Below, in pieces: positions 44,853-55,263 of a stretch of 64,000 bases of DNA. The position numbers were made by a program, and so were the translations under genes. The DNA is taken from positions 14,508,001 to 14,572,000 of the forward strand of contig NC_065872.1 of NCBI RefSeq assembly GCF_933775445.1. The letters run 5' to 3'. The notes beneath the pieces were generated by a model. The model was not told where the DNA came from, searched no databases, and worked only from the letters and a program-made list of their open reading frames with translations. The stretch is from Argentina anserina (taxonomy: Eukaryota; Streptophyta; Magnoliopsida; Rosales; Rosaceae). How positions within the stretch are numbered: position 1 is the stretch's first letter; the number at the start of each line of letters is the position of its first letter.

Positions 44853-46103
44853 TTAACCACTTAGCCTATTTGCTCTCCACATATCAAACATTTTTGTTGG
44901 TAAATTATCCCTCCATTGAGGAAATGATTCAACAATAGTGATAGGGTCAGCTTCTATTTCATCTACATCTTCCACCAACAAATCTTCTAGTGGATCTATA
45001 TGCATCTCATTTCTACAATGGTTGTGAAGAAGACAACAAGTAAGAATGATCTTGCTTTGTGTTTTTAATGGGTAAAAGACAGGACTTCGAAGGATAGCCC
45101 AACGTAGTTTAAGCAGACCAAAACACCTCTCAATAACATTTCTAGCTGCATAATGCTTCATGTTAAAAACAACTCTGCAGAAAACATGTCGGCATGTGTC
45201 CTTCTCTCCATTCAGTTAAATGATACAGTTGCCCTCTATATGGAGCAAGAAAACTGTATCCAACGTCCACAAGATAGTAGTAACCTAAGACAAGTCGTAT
45301 ATAAAATTTTCCAAACCCCACATATTAAATTATGAGAAACTAACAAAACTTCATAAAATTTTGACCATGTGGAACTTTCAAACCATTTGTTCTACTCAAA
45401 ACATCTCGTAGTACTCAAGAGGTGGCTACGGAGCCTTCTCAACCCGGCAAAACATAGATAAATTTCATGTATTGAGAGCAAACTCCTGACACATTGGTTG
45501 CAATTTCATTCTTTCTAGTACGATATCTAGGCTTGTCTTTCTCAAGAACGTTGACCCTAATATACGTACCATCTAGTGCTCCTAAGCAATTCTACAACAT
45601 AATTAACATAAGGTTATTAGCACACACTTACAAAGAAGTACTGATAGTATTAGAAAACAACAACTAAATTTTTAGTGTCATATACCTTAAACCATTTCCA
45701 TTTGTCATCCGTTGAATTATCAAGGACTGGTTCAAGTAATCTAAGTAGCTTGCCACTCAATTCAAGAACAACATTAAGTACTAATAGTCTCACCAGATCT
45801 TACAAACCGAAATTGTATGATCCTATTTTTTTCATGATGGCCAAGAATGTGCAGAAACATTGCCATCATTTCATCTACTGTCATATTTTTTGTATCTCTC
45901 AACTTTGCAGTAGTGTGAAGCATTATACATGGCTTATTGAAAGTATATCTATTCATTCTAAGGTTCTCAGAACAAGCTAGGTCATTAGAATATATAAGTC
46001 GCCTAAGATTGGCATCTCGTGTACCTTTTCTATTAGCCTCTGGTTCATTCTTCAACAAATATTTTCTATAATGTCGTTCAACAGCAAGAGACATCATACA
46101 CAT
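44853..46103 (-). pseudogene. PIF/Harbinger transposase (HARBI1-like, DDE_4)
   Basis: N-terminal part RDANLRRLIYSNDLACSENL...NMTVDEMMAMFLHILGHHEK lies at 45774-46103. KWKWFK is joined across a short intron (GTATATG ... TTGTAG, about 45597-45686) to NCLGALDGTYIRV, then RYRTRKNEIATNVSGVCSQY, YLVDVGYSFLAPYRGQLYHL and MKHYAARNVIERCFGLLKLR. The catalytic D (LDGT), D (VDVGY) and E (VIER) are all present. Lesions: a stop in VLPG*EGS, plus a stop and frameshift before MKHYAAR. This superfamily cuts and pastes at TTA/TAA with help of the Myb-like partner. Recently inactivated, inferred from how few lesions there are. Confidence 0.88.
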
Positions 46104-46726
46104 AATATTAAAAATTGATCATGAATGACAATGCAAGCATAATTTTTTCTCTTCTTTGCAAAAGTCTACGTGCCATGCTGCAAAGTTAGAAATAATGACA
46201 TATGTTTAGTGTATCATAATACATGCAATATTGATGGAAACCCAGTAATTTAACTGAATTCGTACGAATTTATAGAAAACTAGCAAAATTAATCTATAGA
46301 TTAAGGCAACGACATGTATATACAATCAATCTTTAACAAAAATCTTGAACCTTGTTTGCTGAATCCATAAAACATGCAATATTGATAGAAACCCAGGAAT
46401 ATAACTAAATTCATACGACTTTTTAGAAACCCAACAAAATTGATCTATGTATAGATTAAGATAACACCATGTATATAGATAATCAATCTTTAACAAAAAC
46501 CTTGAATCTTGTTTGCTGAATTCTAAGGAAGATAATTCTATTGTTTTAGTATCATCTTCTTTTTTCATTAGCAAAAGAGAAAGGAATTCAAAGACAAATC
46601 ATAAAAAAGAAAAGCAAATATGAAGAAGGTTACCTTCATTAGCAAATTGAAGACGTCGACAATCTAGGTTGAAGAAGGTGACGGTGGCTGTAGAGAGAGA
46701 AGTAGTTTAGTGATGAGTATATATAT

Positions 46727-47012
46727 ATATCTAATAGCGGGAACTATGAACCCAAAAAGAATGGGTGAGCGGGAGAATCTTTTTTTTTTTAGGAATAATT
46801 TCTGTAATTTTGCTTTTTACCATGGGAAATGGAATTGAAATACCACCCCTAACTAAGGAATTCAAATAAGGCTTTATGAAATAATTCATTTCCAATCAGA
46901 TCTCATTTTTTATTTTCTTTCCAGTCTCAATTTATAACCAAACAACACATCAGAATGGATGACCAAATTATTTCCCATTCCATACCATGATTTTCTGCAT
47001 TCCAAACGGGCC
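46727..47012 (-). repeat. Harbinger terminal ~290 bp shared with 56878-57167
   Basis: Reverse complement matches 56878-57167 closely (for example AATCATGGTATGGAATGGGA and GGGGTGGTATTTCAATTCCA). It thus defines the right arm of the element. Confidence 0.85.
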
Positions 47013-47499
47013 ATTGAGTTGGAGAGATGTAAATGTAATTTTAGCTAGGAGCTCTTTTAAAAGATCACAAAAACAAAGTTTGAAAGAAAATTTCTAAGTC
47101 TAACGGAGTTCGTTGCTGGTATGCCGTAAATGATTTGTTAGAAAACCATCATTTACGGCGTGTATTTGGAAGCACGTCATACATACGATTATTCACGGTG
47201 TGTATTTAATACATGATGTAAATTTCGTGTTGTGAATAATTAGTTTTCATGTAGTGATATCTTCCGATTTACCTCTTTCAAGACGCTAATGACACTAATA
47301 ACGTACTCATTTTGATTACATATCATTTCAAAAAAAAAAAACACACACTATAGATACAATAACGTAGTCAATTTATATAACTTAATGAATTACTAAAACA
47401 CTCTTTTATAAATATTGTGTTTTTCAGTCACTCACTCTAAAGAACCAACGGCCAATTCCATCATTTTGTTCGGTAATATGTATTGGCATCAATGCTTCA
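47013..47499. other. 3' flank of CYP81 gene 2 with inverted-repeat patch
   Basis: At 47105-47230 CGTAAATGATTTG/CATTTACGGCGTG words recur and the block ends TTTTCATGTAGTGA, similar to CACTA-type MITE ends. Boundaries uncertain. From about 47350 the sequence matches the 3' flank of CYP81 gene 1 (19655-19827), so the duplicated unit included the 3' flank. Confidence 0.5.
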
Positions 47500-49806
47500 T
47501 TAATCAACGATCTTGTTTAAAATTGACCGAGGTTTGTACATGGCCTCCAATGGCACACGCTTATGCATTGTGAGTCCTGCTCCTTCAGTCATATCAATCT
47601 CCTTCTCACTGACCCTCTCCCACTCAAAACATTGAATCAATGAGGCCAAAGTCAAGCCGACCACTCGTTGGGCCAATCCTCCTCCCGGACATGCCCTTCT
47701 TCCCATTCCAAATGGTATAAACTTGTGTGCCACATCCTTACCACCAGTTTCAAACCTCTCAGGATTGAAAGTCTCAGGATCATCCCACAAATTCGGGTCT
47801 CTATGTATTGCCCATGCATTGATCAATACCAGTGTGTCGCGTGGTATATTGAATTCACTTACAACGCAATCATCAGATGCAAAATGGGGTACAAGCATTG
47901 GTGCTGCCGGGCACAATCGAAGTGTCTCTGAGATGATATTTTGAAGGTAATGAAGCTTAGAGATGTCTAGTTCGTCTACTAGGCGTTCCTGACCCAGTTG
48001 AGCATCCAATTCTGCTGTAGCCTTCTTTAGTACATCTGGATGGTTTAGCAAATTGGAAGTAGCCCATTCTATTGTCACTGCCGATGTATCAGTGCCCGCC
48101 AATAATAGACTCTGAAAATTTAGCTCGAGTTGATACTTTGTTAATACATAAATAAATATCTGAATCATACACACATAATCTTATTTGATTAAAGTATACA
48201 TTAACTGTTGTAGCATTACTTTGGACTTCAATCCCGTATCCTCAGTTCTAAATATCCTGATATATCCTCGATATATCACCGATATTAAGAAAACGATACG
48301 ATATTCTGGATATCCTTTCAAGTTATCGTTGACCGATAATTTCATGGTCAAAATCCGATATATCGGGTCAGCTCGATATATCTGACATTTTTAAATTTTA
48401 TTTCAAATAAAATTTCATCATTTTACTTTTACGAGAAAAGAAAAAATGACAAAATCTAAAATCGAAATGCGATGCTTTTTAAATCAGTGAAAACCTTCAT
48501 CTTCTTCGAACACAAAAACTTCATATTCATATTCAAAAGTGATTTTAAACGCCGATATCTTAATCAAGAAAGCCGAAAACATCATCAGGCGAAACCTCTA
48601 ACTTCATATGTGGAGCCAAACCACTACATATGTGCCTCAAATCCAACAAATCCTTATTTAGATACTTGTTTTTATTATTTAAAACCATTTGTGTATTTTT
48701 ATTTAGTACTTAGCTGTAGTAAATTCATAAATATAATAAATTTAATTAAAAATAGTAAATATGATAAATCCGATATATCTCGATATATCTCCGTTATATC
48801 CTTACTTTACAAAATTAATACGATGCCGATGACCGCTATTTAGAAATTTGCTCCGTATCTATAGAAAGTAAACAAGTGCCTAAAAATGTGAGATGAAAAC
48901 ATTTGTACCAACCTGTATAAGTCCTTTGATAATCTTATCAGTGTAATACACGGGTTGTGACTCCTGCTGAGAAAGCAAATGGTCGATCATGGTATTCTTT
49001 CTCTCTGATGCACTCTTGTTCCGGTGATCATCAATCAAACGTTGCAAGAACACATCTGCTCTCTTGCTCAGCTTCTTCAATTTCTTTACATAACCATTAC
49101 CTCCGAACCATCTGATAAAAGGCATGAATTCTCCCACGTTGGTCCCCCCACTGTACGAGAAAGCCTCGTCCATGATCTCAATGAACTCCTTCCCCATTTC
49201 CTTGTCCGCAACATGGTCTCCGACATACCTCTTCCCAGCTACCATTGTCATTATGTTGTTGAAGGTCAGCTCAAATAACAAGGACCTCAGCTCCACTTTC
49301 ATAAAACGACCTTCTTCTGCATTTCGGGAAAGCTTGAGCAGCAAATGCTTGACTTCGTTTTTTCGAACCTCCTCGAACGAGTTGAGCCTGCCACTTGATA
49401 AGACCTCGACAGTGCCAATACGACGAACGTTGCGCCAGTGATCGCCGTAAGGGGAGGCCGTCATGGTAGTTCGGTTGTACCCGAAATACTTGCTCATTAG
49501 CGTGGGCGGACGGTTTGCCAAGACGATGTCGTTTTTGGTGAAACATTCTTGCACGGCGGCGGAGGAGGAGATAACGACGACGCAGCGGGAGCCGAACCAG
49601 AGGGAGAAGATGGGGCCGTATTTCCGAGAGAGACTGTGGAAGGTGCGATGGTTTGGTGATTTGAGAAGGTAGAGGTGGCCGAGTATGGGAAGAGAAAAGG
49701 AAGGGCTCGGAGGGAGGTTACGGTAACGAAGCCGACGAAACAGCGTTGGGGTGATGAACAAGCAGACTAGGATGGCCAGAAAAGTGTACAAGAAGATGTC
49801 TTCCAT
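47500..49806 (-). CDS. CYP81-family cytochrome P450, gene 2 (intact, two exons)
   Basis: Exon 1 is 48913-49806 ([12 protein letters not shown]) and exon 2 is 47500-48111, with a phase-0 801-bp intron (CAG|GTTGG ... TTTTCAG|AGT). The product is 501 aa, collinear with gene 1. Same landmarks: membrane anchor, [11 protein letters not shown] hinge, AGTDTS, ETLR (360-363), PERF, heme loop [10 protein letters not shown] with Cys439. It differs from gene 1 at scattered sites ([26 protein letters not shown]). An upstream in-frame ATG would add 33 residues but is not shared by gene 1, so MEDIF is chosen. Substrate unknown. The larger intron is due to the MITE at 48241-48852. Confidence 0.95.
48241..48852. 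mobile_element. hAT-like MITE in the intron of CYP81 gene 2
   Basis: Compared with gene 1's intron, an extra ~612 bp lies between copies of CCGTATC (48234-48240 and 48853-48859). Ends CAGTTCTAAATATCC and GCAAATTTCTAAATAGC (right, reversed) are loosely inverted. CGATATATC/GATATATCG-rich subtermini resemble those of the hAT element at 21987-23888. No transposase. Confidence 0.78.
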
Positions 49807-50096
49807 GGTTTGTGGTGTATTATGATTCGATAGTTGTAGTGTTATCTGGATCCTTGTGGTATATATAATTAAGTTGCGGTGCATGTTACGCATGGACAAA
49901 GCCACAAAGGCATGCGGCTATTGATTCAATTTTCGTCTATAAAAGTTGTGGTGAAGAACATCTCTACGTACTGTGGTCCGCTTATGTCAGGACATACGTA
50001 ATGGGATAGTTGCAGTTTACAAACTTGACAACGATTCGACATGCATGAAGCAGGTGCCTAATTCGATTTGTTGCAAAGCGTGACGGCGTCCGTATG
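49807..50096 (-). promoter_or_regulatory. 5' flank of CYP81 gene 2 with TATA box
   Basis: TATATATAA at 49860-49868 lies about 55 bp upstream of the ATG. The first ~180 bp match the gene 1 promoter. Only 290 bp separate the ATG from the copia C 3' LTR, so any distal promoter elements have been displaced by 5.2 kb. Confidence 0.65.
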
Positions 50097-50234
50097 ACTA
50101 GAATTAAACTGATTATTTGCTTGATTTACATTCATACACATATCACCTATATATAGCCTAGTCTACCCATAAATCAATCCGTGATTCACTCTGTGAATCA
50201 CGGGCCGTGTTTCACGCCATGATTCACGCCAACA
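50097..50234 (-). repeat. copia C 3' LTR (138 bp)
   Basis: On the minus strand it starts TGTTGGCGTGAATC and ends TTTAATTCTAGT. It holds an internal GATTCACTCTGTGAATC palindrome absent from the 5' LTR. CCTATATATAGCC near 50148-50160 is a TATA-like core promoter reading toward CYP81 gene 2. Confidence 0.88.
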
Positions 50235-50250
50235 CTCTCCCTCAAGTTGG
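50235..50250 (-). other. copia C polypurine tract
   Basis: AACTTGAGGGAGAG on the minus strand precedes the LTR start TGTTGGCG. Confidence 0.78.
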
Positions 50251-51932
50251 TGCATACATATGAACTATGCCCAACTTGCTAAGTGAATCATAAAAGACTC
50301 TTTTAGACACTCCTCTTGTGAGCATATCGGCAAGTTGCTCTTCTGTAGAAACAAAAGGAAAACTAATGATCTTCGCGTCTAGCTTCTCCTTTATAAAATG
50401 ACGATCAACCTTCACATGTTTTGTACGATCATGTTGTACAGGATTATGTGAAATATCAATAGCTGCCTTGTTGTCACAGTACAGCTGCATAGCACATTTA
50501 GGCTTAATACCCAAAACTTGTAGCAAATTTCTAAGCCATAACAATTCGCACACTCCTTGAGCCATACCTATGTATTCTGCTTCAGCACTAGATCGAGCTA
50601 CCACATTTTGTTTCTTACTCTTCCATGTAACAAGATTACCCCCATAAAGGTAAAGTATCCTGATGTGGATCTCTGATATGTAATATTTCCAGCCCAGTCT
50701 GCATCTGTGAAGCCACAAATTTCAAGGATATTATTGCGATTAGAGAACATTACTCCTCTCCCCGGAGCTGACTTCAAGTACCTCAAGATCCATACAACAG
50801 CATCCATGTGGTCCTCACTGGGATTATGCATGAACTGACTTACTACACTTACTGCATACGCAACATCTGGTATGGTATGTGATAGATAAATCAGCCGCCC
50901 AACTAGCCTCTGATATCGAGGTTTTTCATTAGGGACTTGATCTGGATATTCTGCTAACCGATGGTTCTGCTCAATAGGAGTATCAATGGGAGTGCATTCC
51001 AACATACCTGTCTCTGTTAGTAGATCAAGGATGTACTTCCTCTGACACAGGTAGATACCATCACTTCCCCGGGCTACTTCAATGCCTAAGAAGTACTTGA
51101 GTGTACCTAGGTCATTCATCTCAAACTCTGTGGCAAACTGTTTCTGTAATCTATCCACCTCAACAATATCATTCCCAGTAACTACCATATCATCAACATA
51201 TATAATTAGGGCTGTTACATTTCCTTGTTGATGTTTGAGAAATAACGTGTGGTCTGAATTACTCTGTCTGTAGCCAATTTTCCTCATGAATTGTGAGAAT
51301 CTTCCAAACCAAGCACGAGGTGACTGTTTAAGACCATACAAAGACTTTCTCAATCTGCATACGGAGTTACTTGGAGAAGCGGTCATATATCTAGGCGGAA
51401 GATCCATGTATACTTCCTGTGTTAGTTCTCCATGAAGGAATGCATTTTTAACATCAAACTGCCTAAGTGGCCAGTTCAAGTTAGCAGCGATAGAGAGCAA
51501 TACCCGGATAGTGTTTATCTTTGCAACATGTGCAAATGTCTCATCATAGTCTATGCCATATGTCTGGGTGAACCCCTTCACTACTAGGCGTGCTTTATAC
51601 CGGCTTACTGATCCATCTGGATTATGCTTCTCTGTAAACACCCAACGACATCCTACATTCTTCTTGCCATATGGTGGAGGTACAAGCTCCCAAGTATTGT
51701 TCTTTTGTAATGCTTCCATCTCTTCCTCCATTGTTTTCCTCCATTTTGGATATCCCAATGCATCCTGCACTTTGTTATGTACTGATACAGTAGATATTTG
51801 ATCCACAAATGACTCATATGACTTAGATAATCTTTTGGTAGATATAAAATTTGCCACCTGATACTTGGCTTTAGTCTGAAGGGTAGGTTCATATTTTTTT
51901 GTTGGTTGGCCCTGAGTAGACCTATTTGACAA
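50242..51932 (-). pseudogene. copia C reverse transcriptase and RNase H
   Basis: RT runs open from 51932 for 444 codons: WRKTMEEEMEALQKNNTWEL, CRWVFTEKHNPDGSVSRYKA, WPLRQFDVKNAFLHGELTQE, LRKSLYGLKQSPRAWFGRFS and IIYVDDMVVTGND (catalytic DD). Then DADWAGN and STSGYF of RNase H. A single frameshift near 50640 leads to WKSKKQNVVARSSAEAEYIG, LYCDNKAAIDISHNPVQHDR and LADMLTRGVSKR. Apart from that shift it looks intact. Confidence 0.9.
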
Positions 51933-52246
51933 AACATATTGTCTACTATTAGCCCTAATAGAATGACTAACCTCAGATGAGTGATCTTCTGTACCAGGAG
52001 AGCATTGGTCAGGGGTATAAACAGCTGTACGGGAGACATGATGGGCAGTTGTGTTGTCAACTTCTGGTGCCTGAATCTCTCGAGTGACGACCTCCGGGGT
52101 GCTTGTGTGGCTAACACATTGGTAATCTCAACATAACCTATTACCATATTGACTGGCTCACTTGTCTCCCCCTCTCCATGATACAGCTCTTCAAAATATG
52201 AATTCTCCCCCTGAAGAGCAATATCAGAAGAGGAAAAATAACTCAT
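51933..52246 (-). pseudogene. copia C integrase-RT linker
   Basis: MSYFSSSDIALQGENSYFEE begins the linker after integrase and joins the RT frame near 51940 after a frame change. It is homologous to the copia B linker (YFTSSDPTLQEE). Confidence 0.75.
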
Positions 52247-53285
52247 GTCCTAAAAAAAGGTAACATCCATAGTGACATAGTACTTCCGGGTAGGGGGATG
52301 ATAGCACCGGTACCCTTTCTGATGTCCTCTGTACCCAACAAACACACATTTAACTGCCCGGGCATCCAACTTAGAACGTTGATGTTGGGGAGATGAACAA
52401 AAGCAACACAACCGAAAACACAGGCAGGAAGATTATGAAAAGATGGTAATGAGACATGAGATGCAAGCACCTCATATGGAACTTTTCCCTAAAGACACGA
52501 GATGGAAGACGATTAATAAGGTGGGCGGAAGTAATGACAGCATCATCCCAAAGGTATTTAGTCATGTGGGCACTAAAAAGAATACACCGAACCATATCAA
52601 GTAAATGACGATTTTTTTTCTCAAAAACCCCATTGTTCTCAGGTGTGTAAGGACACGTTGTTTGATGAACAATTCCGTGTGTGTTAAGGAACTCCTGAAA
52701 GACATGATTCACATATTCCCCCCCCATTATCAGAACAAAAAACTCGAATTGTGGCATTATATTGTGTTTGGACAAAGGTATGGAAGGCACAAAAAGCTGG
52801 AAAAACCTCATCTTTAGTTTTAAGAAGAAAAATCCAAGAAAGACGTGTGCAATCATCAATAAATGACACAAAATATCGCATTCCTGACACAGTAGACTCT
52901 TTAGAGGGTTCCCAAACATCAGAATGAATTAATTCAAAAGGAAGAAAATTTTTAGGAGAAGTACTAGGGGAATAAGTAGATCGATGACTCTTACCCTAAA
53001 CACAGGTCTCACAACATAAACAAGACTCGTCCACACTAATAAACAAAGTAGGCATGGATTTTTTCATAACACTAAAAGATGGATGCCCTAAGCGACGATG
53101 TCATAACCAAACTTCACTTAGCTTGTCAGAAGTGGAGAGTAAAGCGGTCTGAGACTGTCCCCTAGTTTTTCCCCTACGTATGTCAAATCCATATGAAATA
53201 ACCGGTCCCTCAGATACCCCCAACCAATGACCTGTCTGGTGAGAAGATCCTGAAATATCACATATATAGGAAAAAAGGTCACAGA
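52243..53285 (-). pseudogene. copia C integrase and zinc-finger region
   Basis: GMRYFVSFIDDCTRLSWIFL, FCSDNGG, VHQTTCPYTPENNGVFEKKN, HLLDMVRCILFSAHM and CVFGCVAFVHLPN appear across three frames. The usual HNGVAERKN reads NNGVFEKKN with the Glu kept. Frameshifts occur near 52480 and 52720. Confidence 0.85.
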
Positions 53286-54588
53286 GCACTGAGCGTCAGC
53301 GTTCAATTGGGGAACAGATATCAAATGATGAGATAAAACATGTACATAGAGTACATTGTGAAGCTCTATGGTGGGAGTAATACGAACGGACCTTGTCCCT
53401 AACACAGGGAATGCCTCACCATTAGCATTAGTAACATAGGGTACGGGTGGAGGGGACAATACGGTAAAATAAGATTTGTCATAAGTCATATGATGAGATG
53501 CACCAGAATCAATAATCCATGTATCAAAACTAACAGAGTGAGAAATATTGATAGCCATACCAATTTGACCACGGCCAACGATGAAGGCTGTAGGTGTTCC
53601 TCCAGCAGTATGATTATCATGCCCAACCACACCATAGATATCTGGTTCTGGAACTAATTGAAGAGTTGCTTTTGTCTGGGGACGATAATTAGGCCGTTTA
53701 GGCCTAAGGTGTGGATACAATTTCCAACAAGTCGCACGAGCATGGTTAGTATCATGGCAATAAGAGCAAGGAGGGCGGGGCTGATTCCCGAAGCCTGGTG
53801 GTGGTCGTTGTCGATGAAGGGGAGTGGAAGTTACTTGCGGAAGGAGTGGTGCTGGAGATCGAGCATGGACAGTCAGATTGGAAACGACAGCCGGTGCCAG
53901 AAGAATACTCTCCTGGTTAGACTCATCCTTTCGGATATAGGTGAAAGCGGTGAGTAGGCTAGGTGGTTCGGTCATTCGGAGCAATTCGCCTTTCGCACTG
54001 GTATGCTGTGCATCAAGACCTTTTCAGGAAATGGTGAACTCGTTCAAGCTCCTTCTCCTTGTGGTACCAAACAATATCCTCTTGATTTTTAATCATGCAA
54101 GGACGTTTCACATCAATCTCATACCAAATATTCTTTAGTTTGGTGAAATAGTGCGCCACCGGTTGCCCATCCTGGTGTATTGCCAAAGCTGTGCACATTA
54201 ACTCATGAACCTGTATGAAATCAGAGTCATTAGTATATAAGCCGGCTAGTGTCTTCCATATTTCCTGTGCAGTGACACATGCCTCCACCAGATCAACTAT
54301 CTCATCATTCATAGCTTTCCACAAGACGGACATGACAAGACCATCGTCGTCGTCCCATTTAGTGTAGGCAACAATATCCGCAGGGCTAGGAGCCTTAGTG
54401 ACGCCGGTGACATGTCTCATCTTATGCATGCCTCGAAGATGAGCAGTCATGAGTCGTTTCCATTTACGGAGATTGGTTCCGTTTAGTTTGGTGCCCCCAA
54501 ATGAACCACTGTCAGAACCCTTAACAGATACTTCGAATGTCGGAATATCAGAGATCTGAGAACCCTCTGCTTCGTGTCCAGAACCCAT
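53118..54588 (-). pseudogene. copia C gag and protease
   Basis: Gag starts at the ATG at 54588 (MGSGHEAEGSQISDIPTFEV), with UBN2-like NLRKWKRLMTAHLRG and AQEIWKTLAGLYTNDSDF. A frameshift near 54000 leads to a zinc knuckle CSYCHDTNHARATCWKL and protease FDTWIIDSGASHHMTYDKSY with an intact DSGA. Gag proteins package element RNA in virus-like particles; protease cuts the polyprotein. Confidence 0.88.
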
Positions 54589-55126
54589 TGAAAAAGAAAC
54601 AATGTAAAAAGGCAGGGGTTAGGCAGGAACAAAAGCACAAAAAAAAACGGAGATTGAATCTGCCTCCGGTGCACTTGAACTGTCGGTGAATATGCACTGA
54701 CAGGGAAAAAAACTGTTGAATCTGACCGGGCCGGGTCGGGTCGGGTCGTGAAAAACGAGTCGGGTCGCACCGAACTGGGCTAGGCCGGGTCGGAGATTGG
54801 GCCGGGGCGAAACCGGGTCGGGCGGTGCAGAGAGACCGATTTGAGCAGAAAAAAACTTCGGGGAGGGGCGGCGACATCCGGCGAGGAGCGGCGAGACAAC
54901 AGCAGCGGCGGAGACGTCGGGTCGAGTGCAGAGCGGATGGCGTCGGATAGCAGCAGCGCCGGAGGATCGGTCGGCGACGTCGGGGAGGCAGGGAGGATGA
55001 GCGGCGACGTCGGAGAGGGCCGAAGGGCAGCGGTGAGGAGGACCGTATGAGGAGGCAGCGGTGAGCACTCCGGCGGTAACTGGCCGAAAAAAAACGGGAA
55101 AAACCCAGGAAAAATAGAGCACGAAG
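54589..55126 (-). other. copia C untranslated leader, GC-rich
   Basis: Sequence of about 540 bp with GACCCGACCCGGCC-type and CCGACGTCGCCGC-type runs. Frames remain open on both strands because of composition; no protein motif. Confidence 0.6.
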
Positions 55127-55138
55127 GCTCTGATACCA
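55127..55138 (-). other. copia C primer binding site
   Basis: TGGTATCAGAGC abuts the LTR end TTTAATTCTAGT and is complementary to initiator tRNA-Met. Confidence 0.9.
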
Positions 55139-55263
55139 ACTAGAATTAAACTGATTATTTGCTTGATTTACATTCATACATATATCACCTATATATAGCC
55201 TAGTCTACCCATAAATCAATCCGTGATTCACGGCCGTGTTTCATGTCATGATTCACGCCAACA
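55139..55263 (-). repeat. copia C 5' LTR (125 bp)
   Basis: TGTTGGCGTGAATCATGAC ... AATTCTAGT on the minus strand, nearly identical to 50097-50234. Confidence 0.9.

Larger units (their letters stand above)
36801..47012 (-). mobile_element. PIF/Harbinger element with transposase and Myb-like ORF, split by a gypsy element
   Basis: Ends GGCCGTTTGTTTAGATGGAA (left) and GGCCCGTTTGGAATGCAG (right, reversed) are Harbinger/Tourist-like inverted repeats. The related fragment at 56878 has the same terminus. Both proteins needed by this superfamily are present on the minus strand: a DDE_4 transposase (44853-46103) and a Myb/SANT-like ORF (44603 to 37462). Without the 6.6-kb gypsy insertion the element is about 3.6 kb, a usual size. 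A clean 3-bp TWA duplication could not be read. Confidence 0.85.
50097..55263 (-). mobile_element. Ty1/copia element C, minus strand, near complete, young
   Basis: LTRs 50097-50234 and 55139-55263 differ by three substitutions and one 13-bp net indel. Flanks GTATG (50092-50096) and ATATG (55264-55268) are a 5-bp duplication with one mismatch. PBS, gag, protease, integrase, RT, RNase H and polypurine tract are all present in copia order. A few frameshifts and stops interrupt the polyprotein, so it is probably not autonomous now. It shares lineage with copia B. Confidence 0.92.

Noticed and set aside
48472..48843. Open frame of 123 codons within the CYP81 gene 2 intron
   Set aside because: Lies inside the intronic MITE, is AT-rich, and has no hAT transposase motif.
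54548..55177. Several overlapping long frames near the right end of copia C
   Set aside because: They fall in the GC-rich untranslated leader between PBS and gag; no protein signature.
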